Positions 26,270-34,098 of a DNA stretch of 35,770 nt are shown here, in pieces. The notes under the pieces are model-generated. The model did not search any database. It saw only the letters and a list, made by a program, of their open reading frames with translations, and was not told where the DNA came from. Numbering within the stretch: the stretch's first letter is position 1; each line of letters begins with the position of its first letter. The stretch comes from Novosphingobium guangzhouense (lineage in GTDB: Bacteria > Pseudomonadota > Alphaproteobacteria > Sphingomonadales > Sphingomonadaceae), in contig NZ_LYMM01000053.1 of NCBI RefSeq assembly GCF_002896965.1, positions 1 to 35,770 of the forward strand, given 5' to 3'. Made by a program: the position numbers and the translations under genes.

Positions 26270-27682
26270 TTACTGCGGCAAGATCGAGACCCGTTCCGCA
26301 TAGGGTCCGACATCGATATCCTTGAGCGACAAGGCTCCGCCCGGTCCGCCGACGTCTGTAAGGCTGACATCGCGCACGGTTCGGCCGGCGTCGAATCCGG
26401 CGATGACGGGACGGTTCACGCTTCCGCCTCGCAGCCGGACACGGCGCATGACGATATTCTCGATCCCCCGCCCCGGAGCCAGGCTGTACTTCTGGTTGAA
26501 GACCACCCGGAAATTGAACAGCATGCCCTCCTCAATCCGGTCTATGCGGATGTCGTCGAACACCACGTTGCGGACCAGGTTGTTGTCGCCATCGGTGATC
26601 GCCAGCGCGCCCTGATAGTTGCGGTCGTCCTCGTCGTGATCGAGGATATCGATGTTGCGGAATACCAGATTCTCGATCGTGCGCGGCTCATCCTTGCTGC
26701 CGTGAAGCCCGATGTTCACCGGATGGGCAACATCCGCCCAGAGCGTTGAGTTCTCCACGAGGTAATTGCGCGCATCGCCGTGATAGTCCCAGCGATCGGC
26801 ATAGATCGCCACGGCATCGTCGGAAGTGCGCAGGAATACGCCGTCGATGTGGACATCCGAGCAGGCCATCAGGTCGATACCGTCGGTCCATCCCCCCGCA
26901 CTGAAGGTGCGTAGGTTGCGCACCGTCAGACCGCGCGACTGCCCGCACATCAAGGTATAATGGCCTGGGTTTATTACGATCGGACCGTCGATCTCGACGG
27001 CTTGCGAACGAAGGACGGTTATCCCCTCCTTGCCGCCCCTGAGGATGCCCGGCCCGACGATGCGCACGTCATGGGCGTTGGCAACATCGACCTGCCCCTT
27101 GAGGATCGCACCGCCGGCAAGGCGCACGTCGGTACTTGATTCGAAACGGAAACTGTCCTGCCCTTGCGGCGGGACATGGATGCCGGGACCGAACGCCACC
27201 AGCTTGCGCCCTTTCGCGGGCCTTGGGGCCGGATAGATCGGATTGGCGAAGAGATGGAGGTTGTGCAGGCGATCATCGTCGAACTCGACCGACAGGTTCG
27301 CCGGGCCATCCAGCTTCAGGTAGGCGATCGCGCCGACGAGCCTGGCTTCGATACCCCGCGACGCGGGCCGCACGGCGACGTGGCGGACCGCGCCGTTGTT
27401 CTTCTGGATCGCCACCTCGACCGGGCCGCTGGTCCCGAAGGTGACCATCGAGGCGGGTTGCGGCTTGTCGAGATCAACCATGACGCGGTATTCGTACAAG
27501 TCCCGCCATTCGCCTCCCAGCTGACGGACCCGCACGGTGAAAGTGTCGTCGAACGAGGTGTAGTAGTCGCTCCCCGGCGGCGGCGGGTAGACCTCCAGCC
27601 CCCCAGGCGCGGCGGGCGGCGCGGCCTGTGCAGGCAGTGCAAAGGCAAGCGCACCAAGCGCGACAAGCGCCAGGGGCTTCAC
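26270..27682 (-). CDS. GH28-like (polygalacturonase-fold) glycoside hydrolase
   Basis: 470 residues. The start chosen is GTG 27682: it overlaps the GH43 stop in a GTGA arrangement, has GGAGG eight bases upstream, and opens a signal peptide (MKPLALVALGALAFALPAQA). The frame is open to 27697. Residues about 150-460 form a right-handed beta-helix with repeats such as VEIDGPIVINPGHYTLMCG and NIDILDHDEDDRNYQGALAI. The catalytic aspartates are kept as WTDGID (Asp267) and SDDA (Asp288 and Asp289), with the 21-residue spacing of classical polygalacturonases. The usual Asn of NTD is Trp265, the GHG motif is GLHG (His327), and no RIK motif is visible. It is therefore a divergent GH28 member whose activity on polygalacturonate is doubtful. 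Last gene of the lacI-kinase-GH43-GH28 operon. Confidence 0.85.
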   Translation of the reverse strand: MKPLALVALGALAFALPAQAAPPAAPGGLEVYPPPPGSDYYTSFDDTFTVRVRQLGGEWRDLYEYRVMVDLDKPQPASMVTFGTSGPVEVAIQKNNGAVRHVAVRPASRGIEARLVGAIAYLKLDGPANLSVEFDDDRLHNLHLFANPIYPAPRPAKGRKLVAFGPGIHVPPQGQDSFRFESSTDVRLAGGAILKGQVDVANAHDVRIVGPGILRGGKEGITVLRSQAVEIDGPIVINPGHYTLMCGQSRGLTVRNLRTFSAGGWTDGIDLMACSDVHIDGVFLRTSDDAVAIYADRWDYHGDARNYLVENSTLWADVAHPVNIGLHGSKDEPRTIENLVFRNIDILDHDEDDRNYQGALAITDGDNNLVRNVVFDDIRIDRIEEGMLFNFRVVFNQKYSLAPGRGIENIVMRRVRLRGGSVNRPVIAGFDAGRTVRDVSLTDVGGPGGALSLKDIDVGPYAERVSILPQ

Positions 27683-29406
27683 TGCCCGATCCTCCACCAG
27701 TCATACCGCGCGTACCCGACACTCGTGGCCACCGCGGCCGGCGTACCAAGGGCAGCTTGCGCGAAAAGGCCGATCTGGGCACCGACCCAGCGCCCCTGCC
27801 TGGCTTCGAAGGTCGATCCCAGCTCTTCGTACCTCACGCCGTCTAGACTGTAGGCGAAGCGTACCGCCATGCGCGTATCGCGCAGTATCGAGGGCCAGTA
27901 CGGCGCGAAGTCCGGGGGCGGCACATCCACCATGACCGGCTTGGCGCAGGCCCTGAGCCAGACACGATCCTGCTTCAACACCGGCCCAGCTGTTTCCGCG
28001 ACAGGCATGCCGGGACGCTCATCGTCCTTGCGCACCTGCACTACCCGAATGCCTTCAGGGCGATTCTCCAGCCCAATCCACGCGAAGTTGACCCCGTGCA
28101 CCGTCAGCCCGGCCCGCTCGCCGATCCGCAGTGGCGCAAAGCGCATCAACGTACTCGCGCAGAACGCCGGTCCGGGCAGCTTCTGCGACAGCACCGCCCC
28201 GGTCTCGTACAGGTCTGCGGATCCCGTCACCGACTTGAGCTTCAGCCATCCGTCCTCGACGCTGGCCCAGTCGCTTCCAGGATTGCTGCCGAACTGCCAG
28301 GCAAGAGAATAGCCCCCATCGAATTCGTCATCGGCGATCGGCGTCGCGACCTGCTGTGTCGGCACGCCGGGCTTGCGATGCACGAGCACCGGCTCGCCCC
28401 GTCCGTCACCATCAGGATCGGTGCCGATGACCGGCCAGCCGTCCTTCCAGCGCATCGGCTGGAGGTGAACGATCCGCCCATAAGCATCGCGATCCTGAAA
28501 ATGGAGGAACCAGTCCTCGCCGCCCGGCGTGTCGACCCAAGCGCCCTGGTGCGGCCCGTTGATCGCCGTGCCGCCCTGATCCATCACGTTGCGCCCCTCA
28601 TAGGGCCCGGTGATCGTGCGACTGCGAAAGACGCCCTGCCAGCCGCCCTTGACGCTGCCGCTGGGCACGAAGACGTAATACCAGCCCTTGCGCTTGTAGA
28701 GCTTGGGCCCCTCGGTCGTCTGCCATGGACGCGGTCCGAGGCTCGTCGCGACCTTGGGCATTCGCCCGGCGTCGATGATGACGCGTTCGGGGCCATCGGT
28801 TTTGGTGCCTTCCGAATTGAGCCGCTTGAGCGCGATGAGATTGGCCTTGCCCGCCCGGCTCTTCGCGAACGCGTAGGCTAGCCAGCCGGTGCCGTCATCG
28901 TCCCAGAACGGCGCCGGATCTATCGCGCCGGTGGTGCCGTCCACCAGCACCGGCTCGCTCCATGGCCCCTTCGGGTCGATCGCGGAAACCATGAAGATGC
29001 CGCGGTCGGGATCGGGATAGTAGATCACGAAGCGGCCATCGCGATGACGGATCGCGGGTGCCCACACCCCGCCCCCGCGTCGTGCGGTGCGGTAATGGTC
29101 GTCGGGCGGGACGCGGCCAAGCGCATGGCCGATCAGCGTCCAGTTGACGAGGTCGCGCGAGTGGAGGATCGGCAGGCCCGGCACATCCGTGAACGATGAT
29201 GACACGAGATAGAAATCGTCGCCTACGCGAACGGCATCGGGGTCCGAATAATCGCCGGCCAACACCGGGTTGCGATAAGTGCCGTCACCCTGATCGGCGA
29301 TCCAGCGCCCCTCACCGGCGCCTGCTCTGACGCCTGCTGCGGCGGATGCGCCTGCGAGCATACATGCGGCAAGAGCCGCGAACGAAAGCAAGCTCGCGCG
29401 AAGCAT
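27679..29406 (-). CDS. GH43 glycoside hydrolase (beta-xylosidase / arabinofuranosidase type)
   Basis: 575 residues from ATG 29406, preceded by GGGAGAAG; the open frame runs on to 29730 but that part overlaps the kinase gene. A signal peptide (MLRASLLSFAALAACMLAGA) predicts export. The five-blade propeller has the three GH43 carboxylates: Asp55 in DYSDPDAV (base), Asp163 in AIDPAPFW (pKa modulator) and Glu232 in TTEGPKLYK (acid). The C-terminal third (from about DDEFDGGYSLAWQF to RYDWWRIG) is a beta-sandwich of the GH43_C2/DUF1349 kind, common in GH43 subfamilies that remove xylose or arabinose from side chains. It probably trims neutral-sugar branches from the polymer before or during import. 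It overlaps the GH28-like gene by 4 bp and follows the kinase by 14 bp. Confidence 0.92.
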   Translation of the reverse strand: MLRASLLSFAALAACMLAGASAAAGVRAGAGEGRWIADQGDGTYRNPVLAGDYSDPDAVRVGDDFYLVSSSFTDVPGLPILHSRDLVNWTLIGHALGRVPPDDHYRTARRGGGVWAPAIRHRDGRFVIYYPDPDRGIFMVSAIDPKGPWSEPVLVDGTTGAIDPAPFWDDDGTGWLAYAFAKSRAGKANLIALKRLNSEGTKTDGPERVIIDAGRMPKVATSLGPRPWQTTEGPKLYKRKGWYYVFVPSGSVKGGWQGVFRSRTITGPYEGRNVMDQGGTAINGPHQGAWVDTPGGEDWFLHFQDRDAYGRIVHLQPMRWKDGWPVIGTDPDGDGRGEPVLVHRKPGVPTQQVATPIADDEFDGGYSLAWQFGSNPGSDWASVEDGWLKLKSVTGSADLYETGAVLSQKLPGPAFCASTLMRFAPLRIGERAGLTVHGVNFAWIGLENRPEGIRVVQVRKDDERPGMPVAETAGPVLKQDRVWLRACAKPVMVDVPPPDFAPYWPSILRDTRMAVRFAYSLDGVRYEELGSTFEARQGRWVGAQIGLFAQAALGTPAAVATSVGYARYDWWRIGQ

Positions 29407-29420
29407 GATCTTCTCCCGGT

Positions 29421-30308
29421 TCAGGCTGCAGCGTCTTCGGCGAGCAGGAAAGCCCCGACCAGCCCGGACGGCTCCCCGCATGCGGGCGGCACAATCGTGC
29501 GCTCCATGTCCTCGATCGTGCGTAGCGCGTGGACATAGCCGCCCAGCAAGTCGAGCGTGCGCGCACGGATCAGGGGCAGCAGGCGCTCCTGCTTCATCAC
29601 TCCTCCGCCGAGCACGATGCGCTCTGGCCCGGTGGTCAGGAACAGCGAGGCACACAACTGCGCAAGATAGCTCGCCTCGACATCCCAGAACGGATGGTCG
29701 TGCGGAATATGGGACGGCGTGATATCCCACGCCGCTGCCACGGCGGGGCCTGCAGCAAGGCCCTCAAGGCAATCTCCGTGGAAGGGACAAAGCCCGGCGA
29801 AATCGCCATGGGCCGGATGGCGCCGGACCGGAATGTGCCCGGCCTCGGGATGACCGATGCCATGGACGGTACGGCCGGCACTCACGAGGCCGACCCCGAT
29901 CCCGGTGCCCACCGTGACATAGGCGAGATGCCGCAGCCCACCCCCAATCGCCGCGATCTCTGCAAGGGCGGCAGCGTTCACATCGGTGTCGAGTCCGATC
30001 GGCACGTCGAGAAAATCGCGCGCGCGTGCGATCATGTCGGTGCCCTCCCAGCCCGGCTTGGGCGTCGCCAGGATGCGGCCATACTGTGGCAGGGCCGGAT
30101 CGACACCGACGGGCCCGAAGCTGGCAATGCCCAGGCCGGCCAGCGGTCCGAGGTCCGCCGCCGAGCGGAAGAATGCCTCCACATCCGCGAAGGTGCCGTC
30201 AGGGTCGCGGGTGGGGATGGTGGTGGTGCGCAGCGAACCGCCGCCCGAACTGCCCACTGCGCAGACGAACTTGGTCCCTCCCGCTTCGATAGCCCCGAAG
30301 ATGGTCAT
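29421..30308 (-). CDS. ROK-family sugar kinase (fructokinase-like)
   Basis: 295 residues from ATG 30308, with AAAGGAC seven bases upstream; the frame is open to 30737 inside lacI. ATP-binding phosphate-1 motif: EAGGTKFVCAVG at residues 8-19. The catalytic Asp is probably Asp109 in DTDVNAAALAE. The ROK zinc site is formed by His158 and the CPFHGDCLEG motif (Cys174, His177, Cys180). This longer CxFHGxC form is typical of fructokinase-like ROK proteins (YdhR/Mak type). The enzyme is cytoplasmic and phosphorylates a hexose with ATP. In a locus that otherwise leads to KduI and 2-keto-3-deoxygluconate its substrate is unclear. It could handle a neutral sugar released from the glycan. No helix-turn-helix is present, so it is not a ROK repressor. 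Confidence 0.88.
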   Translation of the reverse strand: MTIFGAIEAGGTKFVCAVGSSGGGSLRTTTIPTRDPDGTFADVEAFFRSAADLGPLAGLGIASFGPVGVDPALPQYGRILATPKPGWEGTDMIARARDFLDVPIGLDTDVNAAALAEIAAIGGGLRHLAYVTVGTGIGVGLVSAGRTVHGIGHPEAGHIPVRRHPAHGDFAGLCPFHGDCLEGLAAGPAVAAAWDITPSHIPHDHPFWDVEASYLAQLCASLFLTTGPERIVLGGGVMKQERLLPLIRARTLDLLGGYVHALRTIEDMERTIVPPACGEPSGLVGAFLLAEDAAA

Positions 30309-30336
30309 GCGATTGTCCTTTCGCAAATGTCTTGTT

Positions 30337-30352
30337 GGCTGCGGGCGCAGCC
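30337..30352 (-). other. Intercistronic hairpin between lacI and the kinase gene
   Basis: GGCTGC-GGGC-GCAGCC forms a perfect 6-bp stem three bases downstream of the lacI stop. There is no T-run on the minus strand. It may lower readthrough or stabilise the lacI mRNA end, allowing different levels of regulator and enzymes. Confidence 0.4.
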
Positions 30353-30355
30353 CCT

Positions 30356-31420
30356 TCAGTCGATCGGCGCGCCCGTCGAGGCACGTTCGACCAGTGTCAG
30401 CATCTCGCGCACATGACGCACTTCCGGACGTGCGCCGGTGCGCGCCTCGCGCACCTGATCGCTCAACAGCGCAACCGCGCGCGACGCCATGTCCGAGATC
30501 GGCTGACGGATCGTGGTCAGCTCGGGCCAGATGGTGGCCGCGATCTGCGCGTCGTCGAAGCCGGCAATGCTGAGGTCGCCCGGAATGCGCAGATTGAGGC
30601 CATGGGCAACCGCGGTGACGGCGGCGGCCATGTCGTCGTTGCTGGCGAAGATCGCCGTTGGCCGGTTGGGCTGGTCGAGCAGCTTGTGTGCGGCATCCAG
30701 CCCCGAGCGGTAGTTGAACAGGCCCGGCGCGATCCATTCGTCGCGGATCGTCAGCGAGGCGCCCGCCATGGCCGCGCGGTATCCCTGCTCGCGGCGCTGG
30801 GACGGCGAGTGCGCCGGATCGCCCTGGATGAAGCCGATCGCGCGATGCCCCTTGCCGATGAGGTAGCGGGTCATGTCGAAGGCGCCCTTGTAGTCATCGA
30901 CGATGATGGCCGAGATGCCTTCGCGAGGGATGGCTGTGGCGAAGGCAAGCGGGATCACGTCCGCACTGGCCGCGAGATCGAGGAGCGCCTGCGAATCGCA
31001 CAGCGGCGGCGGCAGGATAACCCCGCCGATGCGCGCCTCGACAAGACGATGGAGGCTGGCGATGGCTTCCGCCTCGGTAGCGCCCGGCTCGATGAGGAAC
31101 TGGCAGCCGCTTTCGCCGCTCTGGCGAAACGCGCCCATCAGGAAGGTGCCCAGATTCGACGAGGAGGGATTGGAATAGATCGCCCCCACCCGCACCGCGC
31201 TCGAAAAGCTGCGAGCGTTAAGATTGGGCGAATACTCAAGCTCGGCGATTGCCGCATTCACCCGCTCGCGCATAGCCTCGCTGACATGCCGCTTGCCGGT
31301 CATCACCCGCGACACCGTCATCGACGACACGCCTGCATGGCGCGCCACATCATGGATCGTCACGACAGGGCGATGCGCACTCTTCGCGCCGCTATCCTTG
31401 CGCTTCGACTCATTTGCCAT
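30356..31420 (-). CDS. LacI/GalR-family transcriptional regulator of the locus
   Basis: 354 residues from ATG 31420, with GGAGAGG eight bases upstream; a TTG directly before it extends the frame by one codon. The N-terminal helix-turn-helix lies at residues 20-40 (VTIHDVARHAGVSSMTVSRV), followed by the hinge region ELEYSPNLNARSFSS. The rest is a periplasmic-binding-protein-like effector domain (VGAIYSNPSSSNLGTFLMGA, GHRAIGFIQGDPAHSPSQRR, PTAIFASNDDMAAAVTAVAH, LSIAGFDDAQIAATIWPELT). It is the first gene of the minus operon and lies divergent to the MFS/GH88 operon. Four operator-like palindromes in the window probably bind it, one of them over its own -10 box, so it should be autoregulated. 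The inducer is probably an unsaturated or saturated uronate product. Confidence 0.93.
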   Translation of the reverse strand: MANESKRKDSGAKSAHRPVVTIHDVARHAGVSSMTVSRVMTGKRHVSEAMRERVNAAIAELEYSPNLNARSFSSAVRVGAIYSNPSSSNLGTFLMGAFRQSGESGCQFLIEPGATEAEAIASLHRLVEARIGGVILPPPLCDSQALLDLAASADVIPLAFATAIPREGISAIIVDDYKGAFDMTRYLIGKGHRAIGFIQGDPAHSPSQRREQGYRAAMAGASLTIRDEWIAPGLFNYRSGLDAAHKLLDQPNRPTAIFASNDDMAAAVTAVAHGLNLRIPGDLSIAGFDDAQIAATIWPELTTIRQPISDMASRAVALLSDQVREARTGARPEVRHVREMLTLVERASTGAPID

Positions 31421-31484
31421 CAAATTGCCTCTCCAGGGCCTTCACGCCCAGCGAACACCCGATACCGTGACGCGCCCACCTTCC

Positions 31485-31498
31485 TGATATCGATAACC
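31485..31498 (-). promoter_or_regulatory. LacI-type operator C, over the lacI operon promoter
   Basis: TGATATCGATAACC, with the same TATCGATA core as operators A, B and D. It covers the -10 box proposed for the lacI operon, which fits autorepression. Confidence 0.75.
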
Positions 31499-31517
31499 TG
31501 TCTTGGCCATGTGTCAA
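31490..31517 (-). promoter_or_regulatory. Predicted sigma-70-type promoter of the lacI operon
   Basis: On the minus strand a perfect TTGACA (31517-31512) is followed after 16 bp by TATCGA (31495-31490). The -10-like hexamer lies inside operator C. Transcription would begin near 31483, about 60 bp before the lacI ATG. Confidence 0.55.
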
Positions 31518-31555
31518 GTTAGGCCCTTGCCAAACCGGAATCGCGGCCGCATACG

Positions 31556-31569
31556 TGATATCGATAACA
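31556..31569 (+). promoter_or_regulatory. LacI-type operator D, upstream of the MFS/GH88 operon
   Basis: TGATATCGATAACA is a palindrome around a central CG, identical to operator C in 13 of 14 bases. It lies 55 bp before the MFS start codon and 71 bp (centre to centre) from operator C, so looping between C and D is possible. Confidence 0.78.
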
Positions 31570-31624
31570 GAATGCGGCGCGTTCGCGAGGTCGAAGCAGC
31601 CGCCATGCAGCGAACGAGGATGCC

Positions 31625-32917
31625 GTGCTTGCCAATCGACAAAGAAACTACGCGGTCCTGAGCGCCTTCCTGTTCGCGTTTTTCTTCGCGCAGGCCATGG
31701 CGATGTCGCTACTGTCGATCTGGCTGACCCGCTCGCTGCACCTGAACGGAGCGCAGGCGGGCACGGTCTTCGCGGTCAATTCGATCGGCGCAATGCTGGC
31801 CCAGCCGGCCTACGGCTTCCTCTCCGATCGCATGGGCTTTCGCAAAGTGGTTCCGGTCATGATCGCCGCGCTGGTGATCCTTGCCGGGCCGTTCTTCCTC
31901 TATGTCTACGCGCCGCTGCTGCGCTGGAGCCTGCCGGTCGGCGCGGTCACGGGCGGGATCTATCTCGGGTTCACCTTCATGGCGGGCAGCTACGCTCTTG
32001 AAAGCTACGTGGACCGTGTCGGCCGTCGCTATGGCTTCGAATACAGCCGCACCAGACTGTGGGGCTCGATCGGCTTCGCGACGGCGGCTGCATTTTCCGG
32101 CCGGCTCTATAATCTCGATCCGACGATCAACTTCTTCCTCGCCAGCATCGCCGGCCTGGCGCTGATCCCGCTGATCCGCCTTGCCCGGATCGAACCGGAC
32201 GAGGAGGCGCAGCATGCGGCCGACCAGCTGAAGCTGCGCGAGACGCTTGCCCTGTTCGGTCAGGCCCGCTTCTGGCGGTTCATGATCCTGATCCTGGGGG
32301 TCACCAACCTCTACCTCGTCTACGACCAGCAGTTTCCGTTCTACTTCTCGTCGCTCTTCCCCACGCCCGAGGAAGGCAACGCGATGTTCGGCTATCTCAA
32401 CGCCGCGCAGATCTTCGTCGAGGCAGGCGGAATGTTCGTGGCGCCGCTCATCGTGCGCCGGATCGGCGCCACTCGCGGGCTGCTGCTGGCGGCGATGATC
32501 ATGATCATCCGCATCGCAGGATCGGGCTTTGCCATCGGTCCCGTCACGATCTCGATGTGCAAGATGGCGCATGCCGTGGAGCTGCCGATCCTGGCCGTCT
32601 CTATCTTCCGCTACATCGCCTATCACTTCGAGAGCCGGTTCGCCTCGACGGTCTACATGGTCGGCGTCAGCTTCGGCCATTCGCTTGGCCTTGCCATCCT
32701 CTCGCCGCTTGCGGGCATTGGCTACGACCTGTTCGGCTTCCAGCACACCTATTTCCTGATCGCGGGCTTCGCCCTCTTCTTCTGGATCTGGTCGGCGATC
32801 TCCCTTGCCCCGACCCCGCCCGAATACACGCCCGTCCCCCACAAGGGCGGACAGGCGCCCGACACCGCCGCGATCGCATCCGCACCGGACGTTCGCCGCT
32901 ACGAGGATGCTCTTTGA
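31625..32917 (+). CDS. MFS oligosaccharide:H+ symporter (LacY-like family)
   Basis: 430 residues from GTG 31625, with GAGGA ending four bases upstream. Twelve hydrophobic segments are apparent. The loop 2-3 motif is GFLSDRMGFRKVVPV. The centre has RLWGSIGFATAAAFSGRLYN, and helix 7 has TNLYLVYDQQFPFYFSSLF, which resembles the YDQQF segment of LacY-type permeases. This places it in the oligosaccharide:H+ symporter branch rather than among hexuronate (ExuT/ACS) transporters. It would carry unsaturated di- or oligosaccharides from the periplasm into the cytoplasm, where GH88 acts. The gene is divergent from lacI, preceded by operator D, and coupled to the GH88 gene by a one-base overlap. Confidence 0.9.
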   Translation: MLANRQRNYAVLSAFLFAFFFAQAMAMSLLSIWLTRSLHLNGAQAGTVFAVNSIGAMLAQPAYGFLSDRMGFRKVVPVMIAALVILAGPFFLYVYAPLLRWSLPVGAVTGGIYLGFTFMAGSYALESYVDRVGRRYGFEYSRTRLWGSIGFATAAAFSGRLYNLDPTINFFLASIAGLALIPLIRLARIEPDEEAQHAADQLKLRETLALFGQARFWRFMILILGVTNLYLVYDQQFPFYFSSLFPTPEEGNAMFGYLNAAQIFVEAGGMFVAPLIVRRIGATRGLLLAAMIMIIRIAGSGFAIGPVTISMCKMAHAVELPILAVSIFRYIAYHFESRFASTVYMVGVSFGHSLGLAILSPLAGIGYDLFGFQHTYFLIAGFALFFWIWSAISLAPTPPEYTPVPHKGGQAPDTAAIASAPDVRRYEDAL

Positions 32918-34095
32918 TGAGTGAAGTTACCTTCGAGGTTCTGTCTCCCCGTGCGCTCGAACGCCCGGGTCCGGACCTGATCGACGCCTGGATCGCCGCG
33001 GCACTGGTCCGTGTCGATCGCATGCTGCCGCAGTTCGATACCCATTTCCCCGCACCCTCGAGCGAGAGCAACATCTACGGCCCCATCGACAACGTCGAGT
33101 GGACCAACGGCTTCTGGACCGGGATGCTGTGGCTCTCGTGGGAGTTCACCGGGGCTGACAAGTACCGCGAGATCGCGGTGCAGAACCTCGCCTCGTTCGC
33201 CAACCGGATCGAGAAGCGCATAAATGTCGATCATCACGACCTTGGATTCCTCTACACTCTGTCCTCCTGCGCCGGCTACCGCCTGACCGGGGATCGCGCG
33301 GCACGCGATGCCGGCATCGCCGCGGCAACACAGCTGCTGGCGCGCTTCGACCCGGTGGCGAAAGTGATCCAGGCCTGGGGCGACATGAACGTGCCCGCCG
33401 AACGCGGCCGCATGATCATAGACTGCAACCTCAACGTACCCCTGCTCTACTGGGCGACCCGCGAGACCGGCGCCCCCCACTTCGCGGCCGCCGCCGACCA
33501 GCATCTCGAACAGGCCGCGCGCCTGCTGGTTCGTCCCGACGCCTCGACCTTCCATACCTACTACGTCGACACCGTCACCGGCGAACCACGTCACGGCAGC
33601 ACGCACCAGGGCTACTCCGACGACAGCAGCTGGGCGCGCGGACAGGCCTGGGGCATCTATGGCTTCGCCCTCGCCTGGCGGCATACCGGCAAGCAGCAAT
33701 ACCTGGACCTCGCCTCGCGGCTGGCGAACCATTTCCTCAACCGGCTGCCCGACGATGGCATCTGCTGCTGGGACCTGATCTTCACCCAGAACGAAGGTGT
33801 CGACCGGGACAGCTCGGCTGCCGCCATCGCCGCCTGCGGCCTGCTGGAGCTGGCTCAGGCACTGCCGCTGTCCGATGCCCTTCGGGAGACCTACGAGGCC
33901 TGGGCTGTCGCGATCATGAAGACACTCTCGGAAGACTATCTCGCGCCTGTCGACGGGTCCAACGCGCTGCTGCTGCACGGCGTCTACCACATGCCGAACA
34001 AGGCTGGCGTCGATGAAGCCTGCATCTGGGGTGACTATTTCTATCTCGAAGCCCTGATGCGCCTGCGCCGTCCCTGGTCGCCGTACTGGGCGTGA
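32917..34095 (+). CDS. GH88 unsaturated uronyl hydrolase
   Basis: 392 residues from ATG 32917, whose A is the last base of the MFS stop (TGATG). The protein is an (alpha/alpha)6 barrel with GH88 landmarks: WTNGFWTGMLWLSWE, HHDLGFLYTLSSCAGYRLTG, RMIIDCNLNVPLLYWA, HQGYSDDSSWARGQAWGIYG. Asp108 and Asp169 occupy the places of Asp88 and Asp149 in the Bacillus GL1 enzyme, with the same 61-residue spacing. These enzymes hydrate the 4,5 double bond left by polysaccharide lyases and release 4-deoxy-L-threo-5-hexosulose uronate. There is no signal peptide, so it works in the cytoplasm on imported oligosaccharides. The related GH105 family is an alternative, but the DSSWARGQAW segment favours GH88. Its product is the substrate of KduI, encoded two genes on. 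Confidence 0.92.
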   Translation: MSEVTFEVLSPRALERPGPDLIDAWIAAALVRVDRMLPQFDTHFPAPSSESNIYGPIDNVEWTNGFWTGMLWLSWEFTGADKYREIAVQNLASFANRIEKRINVDHHDLGFLYTLSSCAGYRLTGDRAARDAGIAAATQLLARFDPVAKVIQAWGDMNVPAERGRMIIDCNLNVPLLYWATRETGAPHFAAAADQHLEQAARLLVRPDASTFHTYYVDTVTGEPRHGSTHQGYSDDSSWARGQAWGIYGFALAWRHTGKQQYLDLASRLANHFLNRLPDDGICCWDLIFTQNEGVDRDSSAAAIAACGLLELAQALPLSDALRETYEAWAVAIMKTLSEDYLAPVDGSNALLLHGVYHMPNKAGVDEACIWGDYFYLEALMRLRRPWSPYWA

Positions 34096-34098
34096 CGC

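Noticed and set aside
31709..32842. Minus-strand open frame of 377 codons opposite the MFS permease
   Set aside because: Charged, repetitive, motif-free sequence expected from the antisense of transmembrane helices.
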